DNA of 64,000 nucleotides from Stutzerimonas stutzeri (GCA_002339675.1 DDKB01000013.1:248001-312000), one strand, 5' to 3'. Shown: positions 9,032 to 17,756, counted from the stretch's first letter. Program-made: numbers and translations. Notes: generated by a model from the sequence alone, not told the origin.

Positions 9032-9045
9032 TTGACGCTGGTCAA
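9032..9045 (+). promoter_or_regulatory. FNR/DNR box of nrdD
   Basis: TTGAC-GCTG-GTCAA is a perfect inverted repeat of the TTGAC type favoured by some DNR proteins. Transcription would start near 9080, about 50 bp before nrdD. Confidence 0.7.
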
Positions 9046-9130
9046 TTCGCTTTGGGCGGTCATCCCCTAGATTGCACATCATCTTGTGGTTTTGTTTGTT
9101 CGTTTATCTACATATGGTGATGGAGAGAAG

Positions 9131-11137
9131 ATGTCCGGGCTCGTGGAGATGGATCAACCCGTGTCGTTGCGCAAGCGTGACGGCCGGCTGGTGGCGTTCG
9201 AATTGGCCAAGATCGGCGCGGCGATCGAGGCCGCCGGCCGGGCCAGCGGCGAGTTCGAACCCGCCGCGGCGGGCGTGCTGGCCGCCCGGGTGCTGGCGCG
9301 CCTGCCACGCCGCGTGGTAGCCGTTGAACAGGCGCAGGATGCCGTCGAGCGCGTGTTGATGGAGGCCGGCCACTTCGACACGGCGCGCGCCTACATCGTC
9401 TACCGCGAGCGCCATGCCCGCCTGCGCCGCGATCGCAAGGCGGTGATCGACGTCGCCGCCTCGATGAACGAGTACCTGTCGCGCGAAGACTGGCGGGTGC
9501 GTGCCAACGCCAACCAGGGCTATTCGCTGGGCGGGCTGATCCTCAATGTGGCCGGCAAGGTCACCGCCAACTACTGGCTGGACGAGGTCTACAGCCCGGC
9601 CATCGGCACCGCGCACCGCGAGGGCGACCTGCACATCCATGACCTGGACATGCTCGCCGGCTATTGCGCCGGCTGGTCGCTGCGCTCGCTGCTCAACGAA
9701 GGCTTCAATGGCATTCCCGGGCGCGTCGAGGCGGGGCCGCCCAAGCACCTGTCCAGCGCCCTGGGGCAGATGGTCAACTTCCTCGGCACCCTGCAGAACG
9801 AGTGGGCCGGTGCCCAGGCGTTCAGCAGCTTCGATACTTATCTGGCCCCGTTCGTGCGCAAGGACGGGCTCGGCTATGACGAGGTCCGCCAGGCGATCCA
9901 GGAGTTCATCTACAACCTCAACGTGCCGTCGCGCTGGGGCACGCAGACGCCGTTCACCAACCTGACCTTCGACTGGGTCTGCCCGGAAGATCTGCGCGAG
10001 CAGGTTCCCTACATCGGCGGCGTCGAGATGCCCTTCGCCTACGGCGAGCTACAGGCCGAGATGGAGCTGATCAACCGCGCCTACATCGAGGTCATGCAGG
10101 CCGGCGACGGCCTTGGCCGGGTGTTCACCTTCCCGATCCCGACCTACAACATCACCCATGATTTCCCCTGGGACAGCGAAAACGCCGACCGCCTGTTCGA
10201 AATGACCGCGCGCTACGGGCTGCCGTACTTCCAGAATTTCCTCAATTCGGACATGCAGCCCAACCAGGTGCGCTCGATGTGCTGCCGCCTGCAACTGGAT
10301 GTACGCGAACTGCTCAAGCGCGGCGGCGGGCTGTTCGGTTCGGCCGAGCAGACCGGTTCGCTCGGCGTGGTGACGATCAACTGCGCGCGCCTGGGGTATC
10401 TGCATGCCGGCGACTGGGCCGGGCTGGTCGAACATCTCGATGCGCTGCTGGACATGGCCATGCAGAGCCTGGAGGTCAAGCGCAAGGTGATCCAGCACCA
10501 TATGGACGCCGGGCTTTACCCCTACACCAAGCGCTACCTCGGTACGCTGCGCAACCATTTCTCCACCATTGGCGTGAACGGGCTGCACGAGATGGTGCGC
10601 AACTTCACCGAGGATGCCGAAGGCCTGCACACCGAGGCCGGGCGACGCCTGGCGGTCGAGTTGCTGGACCACGTGCGGGCGCAGCTGGTGCGCTTCCAGG
10701 AAGAAACCGGCCACCTCTACAACCTCGAGGCGACCCCGGCCGAGGGCACCACCTACCGCTTCGCCAAGGAAGACCGCAAGCGCTTTCCGGACATCCTCCA
10801 GGCGGGCTCGGCCGAGGCGCCGTACTACACCAACTCCTCGCAGCTGCCGGTGGGCTTTACCGACGACCCCTTCGAGGCACTGATGCTGCAGGACGACCTG
10901 CAGACCAAATACACCGGCGGCACCGTGCTGCACCTGTACATGGCCGAGCAGATCTCCTCGGCGCAGGCCTGCAAGAGCCTGGTGCGCACCGCGCTGGGCC
11001 GCTTCCGCCTGCCGTACCTGACGATCACGCCGACGTTTTCCATCTGCCCGACCCATGGTTACCTCGCCGGCGAGCATGAGTTCTGCCCGAAGTGCGACGA
11101 GGTGCTGCTGGCCAGGCAACAGAGCTGCTGCGCCTGA
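9131..11137 (+). CDS. nrdD: NrdD catalytic part, class III ribonucleotide reductase (no glycyl-radical tail)
   Basis: 668 residues. An ATP-cone (about residues 8-95, starting SLRKRDGRLVAFELAKIG) precedes the ten-stranded barrel, and the zinc-binding end reads CPTHGYLAGEHEFCPKCDE. The usual C-terminal glycyl-radical segment is missing: the frame stops 15 residues after the last zinc cysteine, and that segment is encoded by the next ORF, in the same frame 82 bp further on. NrdD reduces ribonucleoside triphosphates under anoxia. The start at 9131 is chosen because GGAGAGAAG precedes it; a start at 9086 would add 15 residues without a good site. It is headed by a perfect FNR box. Confidence 0.88.
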   Translation: MSGLVEMDQPVSLRKRDGRLVAFELAKIGAAIEAAGRASGEFEPAAAGVLAARVLARLPRRVVAVEQAQDAVERVLMEAGHFDTARAYIVYRERHARLRRDRKAVIDVAASMNEYLSREDWRVRANANQGYSLGGLILNVAGKVTANYWLDEVYSPAIGTAHREGDLHIHDLDMLAGYCAGWSLRSLLNEGFNGIPGRVEAGPPKHLSSALGQMVNFLGTLQNEWAGAQAFSSFDTYLAPFVRKDGLGYDEVRQAIQEFIYNLNVPSRWGTQTPFTNLTFDWVCPEDLREQVPYIGGVEMPFAYGELQAEMELINRAYIEVMQAGDGLGRVFTFPIPTYNITHDFPWDSENADRLFEMTARYGLPYFQNFLNSDMQPNQVRSMCCRLQLDVRELLKRGGGLFGSAEQTGSLGVVTINCARLGYLHAGDWAGLVEHLDALLDMAMQSLEVKRKVIQHHMDAGLYPYTKRYLGTLRNHFSTIGVNGLHEMVRNFTEDAEGLHTEAGRRLAVELLDHVRAQLVRFQEETGHLYNLEATPAEGTTYRFAKEDRKRFPDILQAGSAEAPYYTNSSQLPVGFTDDPFEALMLQDDLQTKYTGGTVLHLYMAEQISSAQACKSLVRTALGRFRLPYLTITPTFSICPTHGYLAGEHEFCPKCDEVLLARQQSCCA

Positions 11138-11218
11138 GCCGCGGCTGGACCGATTCAAGCGCCGGCACGCGCGCACCTCGTGCCGGCGACCATTCAACCA
11201 CCCCTGAAGGAGCGACAC

Positions 11219-11383
11219 ATGACCCGCGCCACTCAACTGCCTGAAGCTCAACGCCAGCGCTGCGAAGTCTGGACCCGCGTGATGGGCTATCACCGCCCGG
11301 TCGCGGCATTCAACCCGGGCAAGCAATCCGAGCACCGCGAACGCACCCCGTTTACCGAGCGGGCCGCCGGGCTCGCGCGGTAG
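11219..11383 (+). CDS. stand-alone glycyl-radical domain of NrdD
   Basis: 54 residues. The core CEVWTRVMGYHRPVAAFNPG is the glycyl-radical loop that normally ends NrdD, with the radical glycine at residue 23 in RVMGYH. It has its own ribosome-binding site (AAGGAG, 6 nt before ATG) and lies in the same frame as nrdD, separated by a TGA and 81 further bases. NrdG two bases downstream should generate the radical here. I infer that the enzyme is assembled from two polypeptides. A simple nonsense mutation is less likely given the good start signal, but annotation in relatives should be compared. Confidence 0.75.
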   Translation: MTRATQLPEAQRQRCEVWTRVMGYHRPVAAFNPGKQSEHRERTPFTERAAGLAR

Positions 11384-11385
11384 CC

Positions 11386-12081
11386 ATGGGCGCTGCATTG
11401 CGGGTCGGGGGCCTGGTGCCCCTGACCACCCTCGACTTCCCCGATCACCTGGCCTGCGTGCTGTTCTGCCAGGGCTGCGGCTGGCGCTGCCGCTACTGTC
11501 ACAACCCGGAACTGATTCCCGCCTGTGGCACGCAGGAGCGCAGCTGGGAGGACATCCTCGGTTTCCTCGACCAGCGTGTCGGCCTGCTCGAGGCCGTGGT
11601 CTTCAGCGGCGGCGAGCCAACCCTGCAACTGGCGTTGCCGGAGGCCATCGCCCAGGTGCGCGCGAAAGGCTTCAAGGTCGGCCTGCACAGCGCTGGCATC
11701 AAGCCCCGGCTGTTCCGCCAGGTGCTGCCGCTGGTGGATTGGGTGGGTTTCGACGTCAAGGCGCTGCCGGAACACGGCCGACTTATCACTGGCGTCGAGG
11801 GCAGTGGCGAAGCGAACTGGAAAAGCCTCGATGCGCTCATTGGCAGCGGCGTGGACTATGAGTGCCGCACGACCGTCCATTGGCAACTGTTCGATGCCGA
11901 ACGCCTGTGGGACATGGCGCAGCGGCTGCGAAAACGCGGCGTCGAGCGGTTCGCCGTGCAATGCGTGCGCACCGCCAGGATGCTCGACGAATCGCTCGCC
12001 GACAGCCGTGCGCCCTACGACCAGCAAAAGCTCTGGGAGCGGATGGGACGGCTGTTTCCATCATTCGTACTGAGAGGCTGA
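11386..12081 (+). CDS. nrdG: NrdG, radical-SAM activating enzyme of class III RNR
   Basis: 231 residues. The N-terminal segment has the radical-SAM cluster motif CxxxCxxC in CGWRCRYCHNPEL (about residues 29-37), followed by the SAM-binding FSGGEPTLQ. It abstracts hydrogen from the glycyl-radical loop to activate NrdD. It starts 2 bp after the stand-alone glycyl-radical ORF, consistent with a nrdD-tail-nrdG operon and tight cofunction. Confidence 0.9.
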   Translation: MGAALRVGGLVPLTTLDFPDHLACVLFCQGCGWRCRYCHNPELIPACGTQERSWEDILGFLDQRVGLLEAVVFSGGEPTLQLALPEAIAQVRAKGFKVGLHSAGIKPRLFRQVLPLVDWVGFDVKALPEHGRLITGVEGSGEANWKSLDALIGSGVDYECRTTVHWQLFDAERLWDMAQRLRKRGVERFAVQCVRTARMLDESLADSRAPYDQQKLWERMGRLFPSFVLRG

Positions 12082-12149
12082 TGCCGGGCTACGGGAAGCC
12101 GCTTCCTGGATGAGCGACTTCTGGTCGTGAATCGGGCTCGTGTGGCCGC

Positions 12150-12215
12150 GGTCGCAAGCAGAGCTTGCTCCTACAGAAGCGCGTGGTGCAGCGGTGGGGT
12201 GGGCTTCACCCCACC
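12150..12215. repeat. REP unit and hairpin between convergent genes
   Basis: A REP-type arm (GCAAGCAGAGCTTGCTCC) is followed by a perfect 8-bp stem GGTGGGGT/ACCCCACC with a 7-nt loop at 12193-12215. It separates the converging nrdG and iron-operon genes and may end transcription in both directions. Confidence 0.55.
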
Positions 12216-12231
12216 CTCGACTGCGAATGCA

Positions 12232-13608
12232 TCAGCTCCAGCCCCAGAACTGCAAGTACCAGCCATAGCCGACCACGGCCGTTGCCAGCCCGACGCAACC
12301 GAAGGCCAGCAGGCGACGCAGGCCGTTGGCGCCATGACGGGTGATCACTTTCCACGCCAGCGTCAGGGTCCAGCCGATGGCGCCGGCCAGCAGCAGGGCA
12401 CGGGTCGGTTGCGCCCAGGCGAGGATGAAGCCCTCATAACGCAGCAGCTTGATGGTGGTGGCCGAGAGGCCGAGAAACAGCCCGGCGCCACCCAGCGGCG
12501 TGAACGCCAGCGCCAGGTGGTGGAACACTTCGCCCCGGCGATTCATCAGGCGCACCGCGCCTTGCAGCAGCAGCCACAGCGCGCCACCGATCAGTAGCGC
12601 GCTGGCGCCGATGTAGGTGAGGATCGCTGCGCCATCGAGCCAGGTGAAGGCGTCGTTGTTCTGCGGGTAATGGGTCAGCAGCCACCAGGGTGCATTGGCT
12701 TGCAGCGGCCAGAAGATGTCGCGATCGACCAGCCACTCGGCAGCGGTCTGCTTGAGGGCGATGAACCAGGGGCTGACCGTCCACTGGAAGGCGCCCATGG
12801 CCAGGCCGATCATGCCGAACAGCAGCAGCGTGCTGTCCCAGTGGCCATGCTGCGCCTGGTTGCCGACGATGAGAATTTCCTGGTTCGGCGAGCGGGCGGC
12901 GAGGGCGACGGCGCCGCGCTGGCCACTGCAGCGCCCGCAGGCGTGGCACTCGCTGTTGCCCTGCATGCGGCGGATGTCGATCAGCGGCGCGCAGTTGGGT
13001 GTCGCCAGCTTGGGGCCCTGGTTGGCCTGCCAGCGTTCTTCGTCAACCTTGTAGTGCATCGGCGCCAAGCGCGCGAGCAGGCCGAACACACCGCTGACCG
13101 GGCACAGGTGGCGGCACCAGACGCGCTTGCCGCGGCCATAGAGAAAGCCGACGATCATCGCAGCGACGGTCGAGCCGCCAAGGATCAGCGCGGCGGCGCG
13201 GCCGTAGTCATACACGCTGATCAACTGACCGTAGACCGTGGTCAGCACGAAGGCGACCGTCGGCCAGCCGCTCCAGCGAATCCATTTCGGGGTGCCCTTG
13301 TTCAACCCGCGCCAGCTGATCCATTCGCTGAGCGAGCCTTCCGGGCAGAGCACGCCGCACCAGAGCCGGCCGAAGAGGACCATCGACAGCAGCACGAAGG
13401 GCCACCAGAGGCCCCAAAACAGGAACTGGGCGAACACCGTGATGTTGTCGAGCATGCGTGCCTCGGACGGCGGCAGCGACAGCACCGCCGGGACCAGCAG
13501 CAGGACCAGATAGAAGGCGACCACCAGCCACTGGATCAGGCCGATGGTTTTGGCGTGCTGGCGCAGCAGATCGCCGATGCGTGCCAGCCAGGGCGTGTTG
13601 GCGATCAT
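12232..13608 (-). CDS. polytopic 4Fe-4S membrane protein (NapH/CcoG-like) of the Ftr1/P19 iron operon
   Basis: 458 residues with about nine to ten hydrophobic segments. Two CxxxCP pairs (CGVLCPEGS, CRHLCPVSG) lie in the NapH/NosR-type repeats, and a ferredoxin-like cysteine set (CHACGRCSG plus an upstream cysteine in CAPLIDIRR) follows. Such proteins accompany Ftr1 permeases with periplasmic P19 partners and probably supply electrons for iron handling; this role is inferred from context. The ATG at 13608 overlaps the ftr1 stop by 4 bases (ATGA). It is the last gene of the four-gene operon. Confidence 0.75.
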   Translation of the reverse strand: MIANTPWLARIGDLLRQHAKTIGLIQWLVVAFYLVLLLVPAVLSLPPSEARMLDNITVFAQFLFWGLWWPFVLLSMVLFGRLWCGVLCPEGSLSEWISWRGLNKGTPKWIRWSGWPTVAFVLTTVYGQLISVYDYGRAAALILGGSTVAAMIVGFLYGRGKRVWCRHLCPVSGVFGLLARLAPMHYKVDEERWQANQGPKLATPNCAPLIDIRRMQGNSECHACGRCSGQRGAVALAARSPNQEILIVGNQAQHGHWDSTLLLFGMIGLAMGAFQWTVSPWFIALKQTAAEWLVDRDIFWPLQANAPWWLLTHYPQNNDAFTWLDGAAILTYIGASALLIGGALWLLLQGAVRLMNRRGEVFHHLALAFTPLGGAGLFLGLSATTIKLLRYEGFILAWAQPTRALLLAGAIGWTLTLAWKVITRHGANGLRRLLAFGCVGLATAVVGYGWYLQFWGWS

Positions 13609-14462
13609 GCCGGGCGCGCCTCCAGGCGGGCCTCCGGCCTCGGTCGCAGCCAGGCCCAGACCGCCAGCCAGTACAGCGTCATGACCGCAACCGCCGCCAG
13701 TGATGGCATCGCTCGATAACCGGTCAACCCGGCGATGGTGCTGCCCAGGGCGCCGCCATCGCTGAGCAGACCCGAGGTGTCCCACAGCGGATCACCGAAT
13801 ACCGTGTACAGCACTTCGGGCACCTCCATGCCCATCAGCTGGCCGCTGAAGCGGTCGAGCCCGGCCATCAGCAGCGCTGCGCCGAGCAGTAGCAATAGGG
13901 CTTCGCTGACCTTGAAGAAGCGCTTCCAGGAGAAGAACCGGCTGCCCGCCTGCAACGCCGCGTAGCTGAGCAGGGCGAGCACGAAACCGAGCACGCCGCC
14001 GACGACAAAGCCGGTCAGGTCCGCGCCTTCCTGCTGGTGGCCGATGCCATAGAGGAACACCACGGTCTCGCTGCCTTCGCGCGCCACGGCGAGCATCGCC
14101 AGGACCAGCAGGCCAATGCCGCTGCCCTGGCTGAGGCTGGCCGCGGCGCTGTCGACCAGGTTGCGCTTGAGGTTGCGGCCATGATGGTGCATCCAACCGA
14201 CCATTTGCAGGATCAGCAGGGCGGCGATCAGCAGCATCGCGCACTGGAACCACTCACCGGTCGGCCCGGCGAGCCAGTCGCCAGCGCTGAGGATGCCCCA
14301 GGCCAGTAGCGAGGCCAGGCCGACCCCGGCAGCGACACCGCCCCAGAGCATACGCAGCGCATGGCGGTTGTCTGGCTGCTGGCTCAGCCAGGCATGCAGG
14401 ATGCCGATGACCAGCAGCGCTTCGACGCTTTCGCGCCAGACGATGAACATCGATTGGCCCAT
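13605..14462 (-). CDS. Ftr1-family iron permease
   Basis: 285 residues with seven predicted membrane helices. Both REXXE iron-binding motifs of the oxidase-dependent iron transporter family are present: RESVE near residue 11 and REGSE near residue 127. It carries iron across the inner membrane. The neighbours (P19-like protein, cupredoxin, Fe-S membrane protein) form the FetMP-like version of the system rather than EfeUOB. It follows the cupredoxin gene by 21 bp. Confidence 0.88.
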   Translation of the reverse strand: MGQSMFIVWRESVEALLVIGILHAWLSQQPDNRHALRMLWGGVAAGVGLASLLAWGILSAGDWLAGPTGEWFQCAMLLIAALLILQMVGWMHHHGRNLKRNLVDSAAASLSQGSGIGLLVLAMLAVAREGSETVVFLYGIGHQQEGADLTGFVVGGVLGFVLALLSYAALQAGSRFFSWKRFFKVSEALLLLLGAALLMAGLDRFSGQLMGMEVPEVLYTVFGDPLWDTSGLLSDGGALGSTIAGLTGYRAMPSLAAVAVMTLYWLAVWAWLRPRPEARLEARPA

Positions 14463-14483
14463 GTCGCTTCTCCTGTGAAGGGA

Positions 14484-14816
14484 CTACTTGGCGATGATCT
14501 CCCCTTCCGGCAGGTCCAGATGGAACTCGTCGAAGAAGGGGTAGCGACCCGGTTTGAGGGGGTGGATCACGACAAACGAAGAGACGCCGGGCGACAGGAC
14601 CTTCTCCACCCGCAGCGGCGTGCTCTCGAATTCGGTCGGGCCACTGCCGGCGTTGGTGACCACGATCTTGAAGCGCTGGCGAGCCGGGACCTCGAGGGTC
14701 GCCGGCTCGAAATGGCCGTCACGGATGGTTAGCTCGTAGGTCGGTAGCCCGGCCTGGGCGCCGCCGGCAAAGCCGGCGAGGCACAGGGCCAGGGAGGGAA
14801 TCAGGGCGCGTCGCAT
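14484..14816 (-). CDS. periplasmic cupredoxin-domain protein
   Basis: 110 residues. A Sec signal peptide (MRRALIPSLALCLAGFAGGAQA) precedes a cupredoxin fold like the N-terminal domain of EfeO (FEPATLEVPARQRFKIVVTN). The start at 14816 is favoured because GGAGG lies six bases upstream; an upstream TTG at 14834 would overlap the previous gene. Typical blue-copper ligands are not obvious, so metal binding is uncertain. It probably works with the P19-like protein next to it. Confidence 0.7.
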   Translation of the reverse strand: MRRALIPSLALCLAGFAGGAQAGLPTYELTIRDGHFEPATLEVPARQRFKIVVTNAGSGPTEFESTPLRVEKVLSPGVSSFVVIHPLKPGRYPFFDEFHLDLPEGEIIAK

Positions 14817-14830
14817 GGCTTGCCTCCGGC

Positions 14831-15364
14831 TCAATAGCCGCCTTTCTTGCCGATGCCGGCATAGGTGAATTCGTAGTCGAGCTTGCAGGTCTTGAACCAG
14901 GGTGCGACACCGGTTTCCTTGTCCACATGGCGGCCGAACATGCTGTGCTTGCCGTCCGGCGGCGAGACGGTGAAGGTCAGCTGGTACTTGCCCGGGCCCA
15001 TCAGCTTGACGTTGTCGCCGTAGTGCGGTCCGTCGTTGGCCACCATCGGATGGAATTCGCCTTCGATCTTCTCGTCCGAACCCTTCTTGCTCAGCGCGTA
15101 ATGAATGTTCAGGTAGGAGACGAAGCTGCCTTCCTGCCAGCCGTTGGGGTTGTTTTCCGTGGCGGCGATGTCGGCTTCCAGGTGTACGTCGGACTTGGCC
15201 GCATCGAGCATCATGCCGGCTGGCTCCATTTCGACCGGCTGCAGGTAGACCGCACCAACTTCCATGCCGCCGCAGGACTGCGGCTCACCGATGGGGTATT
15301 CCTTGGCCTGGGCGAGGGGAGCGACGAGCAACGAAACAACGGCGAGGGTAGCGGGAATGCGCAT
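14831..15364 (-). CDS. P19/Tp34/FetP-type periplasmic iron-binding protein
   Basis: 177 residues with a clear signal peptide ending LAPLAQAK-EYPIGEPQ. The mature part matches the iron-transport P19 (Tpd) family: VGAVYLQPVEMEPAGMMLD carries conserved Glu and Met ligands, DVHLEADI and GPHYGDNV carry the histidines. These proteins bind Cu and Fe in the periplasm and feed Ftr1. GGAGG precedes the ATG at 15364. It is the first gene of the operon, and a possible Fur box lies about 65 bp upstream. Confidence 0.85.
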   Translation of the reverse strand: MRIPATLAVVSLLVAPLAQAKEYPIGEPQSCGGMEVGAVYLQPVEMEPAGMMLDAAKSDVHLEADIAATENNPNGWQEGSFVSYLNIHYALSKKGSDEKIEGEFHPMVANDGPHYGDNVKLMGPGKYQLTFTVSPPDGKHSMFGRHVDKETGVAPWFKTCKLDYEFTYAGIGKKGGY

Positions 15365-15426
15365 GAAGGCCTCCGAAAGGTGGGTTTCAGTGTGTCGAGC
15401 TAAGGTTCGCACCTGCGATGCTTAAC

Positions 15427-15445
15427 GATAATGATTCGCGTCAAT
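15427..15445 (-). promoter_or_regulatory. candidate Fur box of the iron operon
   Basis: GATAATGATTCGCGTCAAT shares 12 of 19 bases with the Fur consensus, including the full GATAATGAT half. It lies 63 bp upstream of the P19-like gene in an otherwise empty 326-bp gap. Confidence 0.5.
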
Positions 15446-15690
15446 TGTGAACGAAATACCTTGTAACGTATAGCCCTTACGGGCCTTTTCTCGGTTCCGA
15501 TGCGGCTACAGGCCGCGAGTGTCGCGGCATGGCGGCCGGGGGTGCGTTGCGATGTCGCACCGCCGCGTCTGCCGGGCGATCAGTGCACGCGGGTGCGTCG
15601 CGGGCTGCCCGCCAAAGCGTTCGGCGGGCGACAGGGGCTGCGATCAGACCGTTAGGGGCCTACCATATGGTTTTTGAATCGGAACCCGCC

Positions 15691-17103
15691 ATGCCCCACA
15701 CGGCCCTACTGGATGCGCGAACCGCCCGGGTCCTGCCCTGGCTGGTGGCCATCGCCTTCTTCATGCAGACCCTCGATGGCACCATCCTCAATACCGCCCT
15801 GCCGGCGATGGCGCGCGATCTGGCCGAGGACCCGCTGCGCATGCAGGGCGTGGTCATTGCCTACATGCTCACCGTGGCCCTGCTGATCCCCGCGTCGGGC
15901 TGGCTGGCCGACCGTTTTGGCACCCGCCGGATTTTCTTCTCTGCGCTGGTGCTGTTCACCCTGGGCTCGTTGCTCTGCGCGATGAGCACCAGCTTCGGCC
16001 TGCTGGTCGGGGCGCGGGTGCTGCAGGGCATGGGCGGGGCGCTGATGCTGCCGGTGGGCAGGCTGGTGATTCTGCGCGCCTACCCGCGCAGCGAATTCGT
16101 GCGCGTGATGACGTTCATCGCCTTGCCCGGCATGGTCGGCCCCCTGATCGGCCCGACGCTCGGGGGCTGGCTGGTCGAATACGCCTCCTGGCACTGGATC
16201 TTCCTGATCAACCTGCCGGTCGGGCTGGTCGGCTGCCTGGCCGCGTTTCGCTTCATGCCGGATCTGAAGAGCCCGGTCCGGATGCGCTTCGATACCGTCG
16301 GCTATCTGTTGTTCGGCGGCGCGATGGTGCTGATCACCATCGCCCTTGAAGGCCTCGGCGAGATGCAGATGCCCCACGCCCGCGTGTTGTTGCTGCTGGT
16401 GATCGGCAGCGCCTGCCTGGCCGCCTACTGGCTGCGCGCCGGTCACGTCGACAACCCGCTCTTCAGCCCGGCGCTGTTTCGCACACGCAGCTTTGCTGTG
16501 GGTATTTTCGGCAACCTGTTCGCCCGGCTGGGCAGCGGTGCGCTGCCGTTCATGCTGCCGCTGCTGCTGCAGGTGGCGCTGGGCTATTCGCCGGCCGAGG
16601 CGGGCATGATGATGATTCCGCTGGCCGTCGGCGCGATGCTGATCAAGCCTCTGGCCAAGCCTCTGATCGACCGGCTTGGCTATCGACGTATCCTGATCGG
16701 CAACACGCTGCTGCTGGGCTGCCTGATCGCCAGCCTGGCGACGGTCGATGCGCAGACGCCGAGCGCGGCGCTGTTGCTGCACCTGAGCCTGATCGGCATG
16801 GTCAATTCGATGCAGTTCACCGCCATGAACACCGTGACCCTGGTGGGGCTGACGCAACACAATGCCAGTAGCGGCAACAGCCTGTTGTCAGTCGTGGTGC
16901 AGTTGTCGATGAGCCTGGGGGTTGCATCGGCCGGCGCGCTACTGGGTGGCTTCACCGCCCCGGGCGCGGACGGCACCGAGGTGCTGCAGGCCTTCCACCT
17001 GACATTCCTGTGTGTCGGCGCCATGGCGATGCTCGCCGCCTCGCTGTTCTTTCAGCTCGACGGCAAGCAGGCCATGGCGGCAAGGCTCGTCGATGAGGAA
17101 TGA
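15691..17103 (+). CDS. 14-TM MFS exporter, MdtD/HsrA-like (DHA2 family)
   Basis: 470 residues with 14 hydrophobic segments. The opening (VAIAFFMQTLDGTILNTALP) and the motif-A region (GWLADRFGTRRIFF) agree closely with E. coli MdtD, as does the VEYASWHWIFLINLPVG segment typical of drug:H+ antiporter family 2. The substrate is unknown. Starts at 15667 (MVFESEP) or 15691 are both possible; neither has a strong ribosome-binding site. It stands alone between the iron and sulfur clusters. Confidence 0.8.
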   Translation: MPHTALLDARTARVLPWLVAIAFFMQTLDGTILNTALPAMARDLAEDPLRMQGVVIAYMLTVALLIPASGWLADRFGTRRIFFSALVLFTLGSLLCAMSTSFGLLVGARVLQGMGGALMLPVGRLVILRAYPRSEFVRVMTFIALPGMVGPLIGPTLGGWLVEYASWHWIFLINLPVGLVGCLAAFRFMPDLKSPVRMRFDTVGYLLFGGAMVLITIALEGLGEMQMPHARVLLLLVIGSACLAAYWLRAGHVDNPLFSPALFRTRSFAVGIFGNLFARLGSGALPFMLPLLLQVALGYSPAEAGMMMIPLAVGAMLIKPLAKPLIDRLGYRRILIGNTLLLGCLIASLATVDAQTPSAALLLHLSLIGMVNSMQFTAMNTVTLVGLTQHNASSGNSLLSVVVQLSMSLGVASAGALLGGFTAPGADGTEVLQAFHLTFLCVGAMAMLAASLFFQLDGKQAMAARLVDEE

Positions 17104-17111
17104 GGCGTCGC

Positions 17112-17330
17112 TCAGCCAATGCAGCAGTGCGCGTCGTCGAGCTCTTCTTCCGGGATCTGGTCGGTGACGATCACCCGGGCGTGCTGGCCGGTGTCTTCCT
17201 CCATGCGCAGTCCGTAGTAACGGCAATCGTACGCATCCCAGAATGCCTCGACCTGCGCCATGGTGCCGGCTTCGAGCAGCACCTCCAGGCTGTGTTCCAG
17301 GACAATTGTGTAGAGTTTTTCGCAAGACAT
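17112..17330 (-). CDS. 72-aa acidic protein, unknown
   Basis: A small acidic protein (KLYTIVLEHSLEVLLEAG ... ARVIVTDQIPEEELDDAHCC) without membrane segments, convergent with the MFS gene. The strand-helix-strand feel suggests a small alpha/beta fold. The start at 17330 has only a weak ribosome-binding site, and a longer frame to 17387 exists. I do not recognise a family. Confidence 0.45.
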   Translation of the reverse strand: MSCEKLYTIVLEHSLEVLLEAGTMAQVEAFWDAYDCRYYGLRMEEDTGQHARVIVTDQIPEEELDDAHCCIG

Positions 17331-17511
17331 GATGGACGGGCTCGGCTCGAACTGGAGAGATGCCACTGCGTTGCAGGGTGATGTCATTCTGACAGCTGAG
17401 AGGCCTTCCGAAGCATCCGCTCATCGCCTGGGAGCGGAATCCCGCTGAACGGTTGGGCATGCTCGCGGTCTGGCTGCGGCGCCCTTCAGCACGGCGTGCG
17501 GCGCCCCATTT

Positions 17512-17532
17512 TATGTCGCTAATAGCGACATA
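17512..17532. promoter_or_regulatory. 21-bp palindrome, orphan operator
   Basis: TATGTCGCT-AAT-AGCGACATA is a perfect 9-bp inverted repeat with a 3-bp centre in the 426-bp gap between two small genes. No run of T follows, so it reads as a protein-binding site more than as a terminator. No regulator gene is adjacent. Confidence 0.5.
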
Positions 17533-17656
17533 TCGTCGGCGATGAGGGTTGGGCTCGTCAGGGCGCCGGTCCCGCCTGAGCCCTACTCCCGCGGCGCCTG
17601 GACGCCAGATTTGCGCCGTAACGGCCCGTCCTGCACCGCTTGCTATCCGCTGCGTT

Positions 17657-17678
17657 TGTTTACCTGTTCAAGTAAACA
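17657..17678. promoter_or_regulatory. 22-bp inverted repeat, TetR-style operator
   Basis: TGTTTAC-N8-GTAAACA is a perfect 7-bp inverted repeat at spacing typical of TetR-family operators. It lies 80 bp upstream of the 85-aa gene and 125 bp from the other palindrome. Confidence 0.5.
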
Positions 17679-17756
17679 TTATCGACCTGTCGTCTTTCAG
17701 GACATAACGTTCGAGCCCTGCCGGACGTGACCGGCGTTGACCGAAGGAATGGATGA

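Noticed and set aside
12232..13785. 517-codon version of the 4Fe-4S membrane protein
   Set aside because: The first 59 residues overlap ftr1 in another frame. The ATG at 13608 with the ATGA overlap is the natural start.
15529..15690. N-terminal extension of the MFS exporter
   Set aside because: Residues before the ATG at 15667/15691 are Arg/Ala-rich and unlike family members, whose first helix starts soon after the chosen start.
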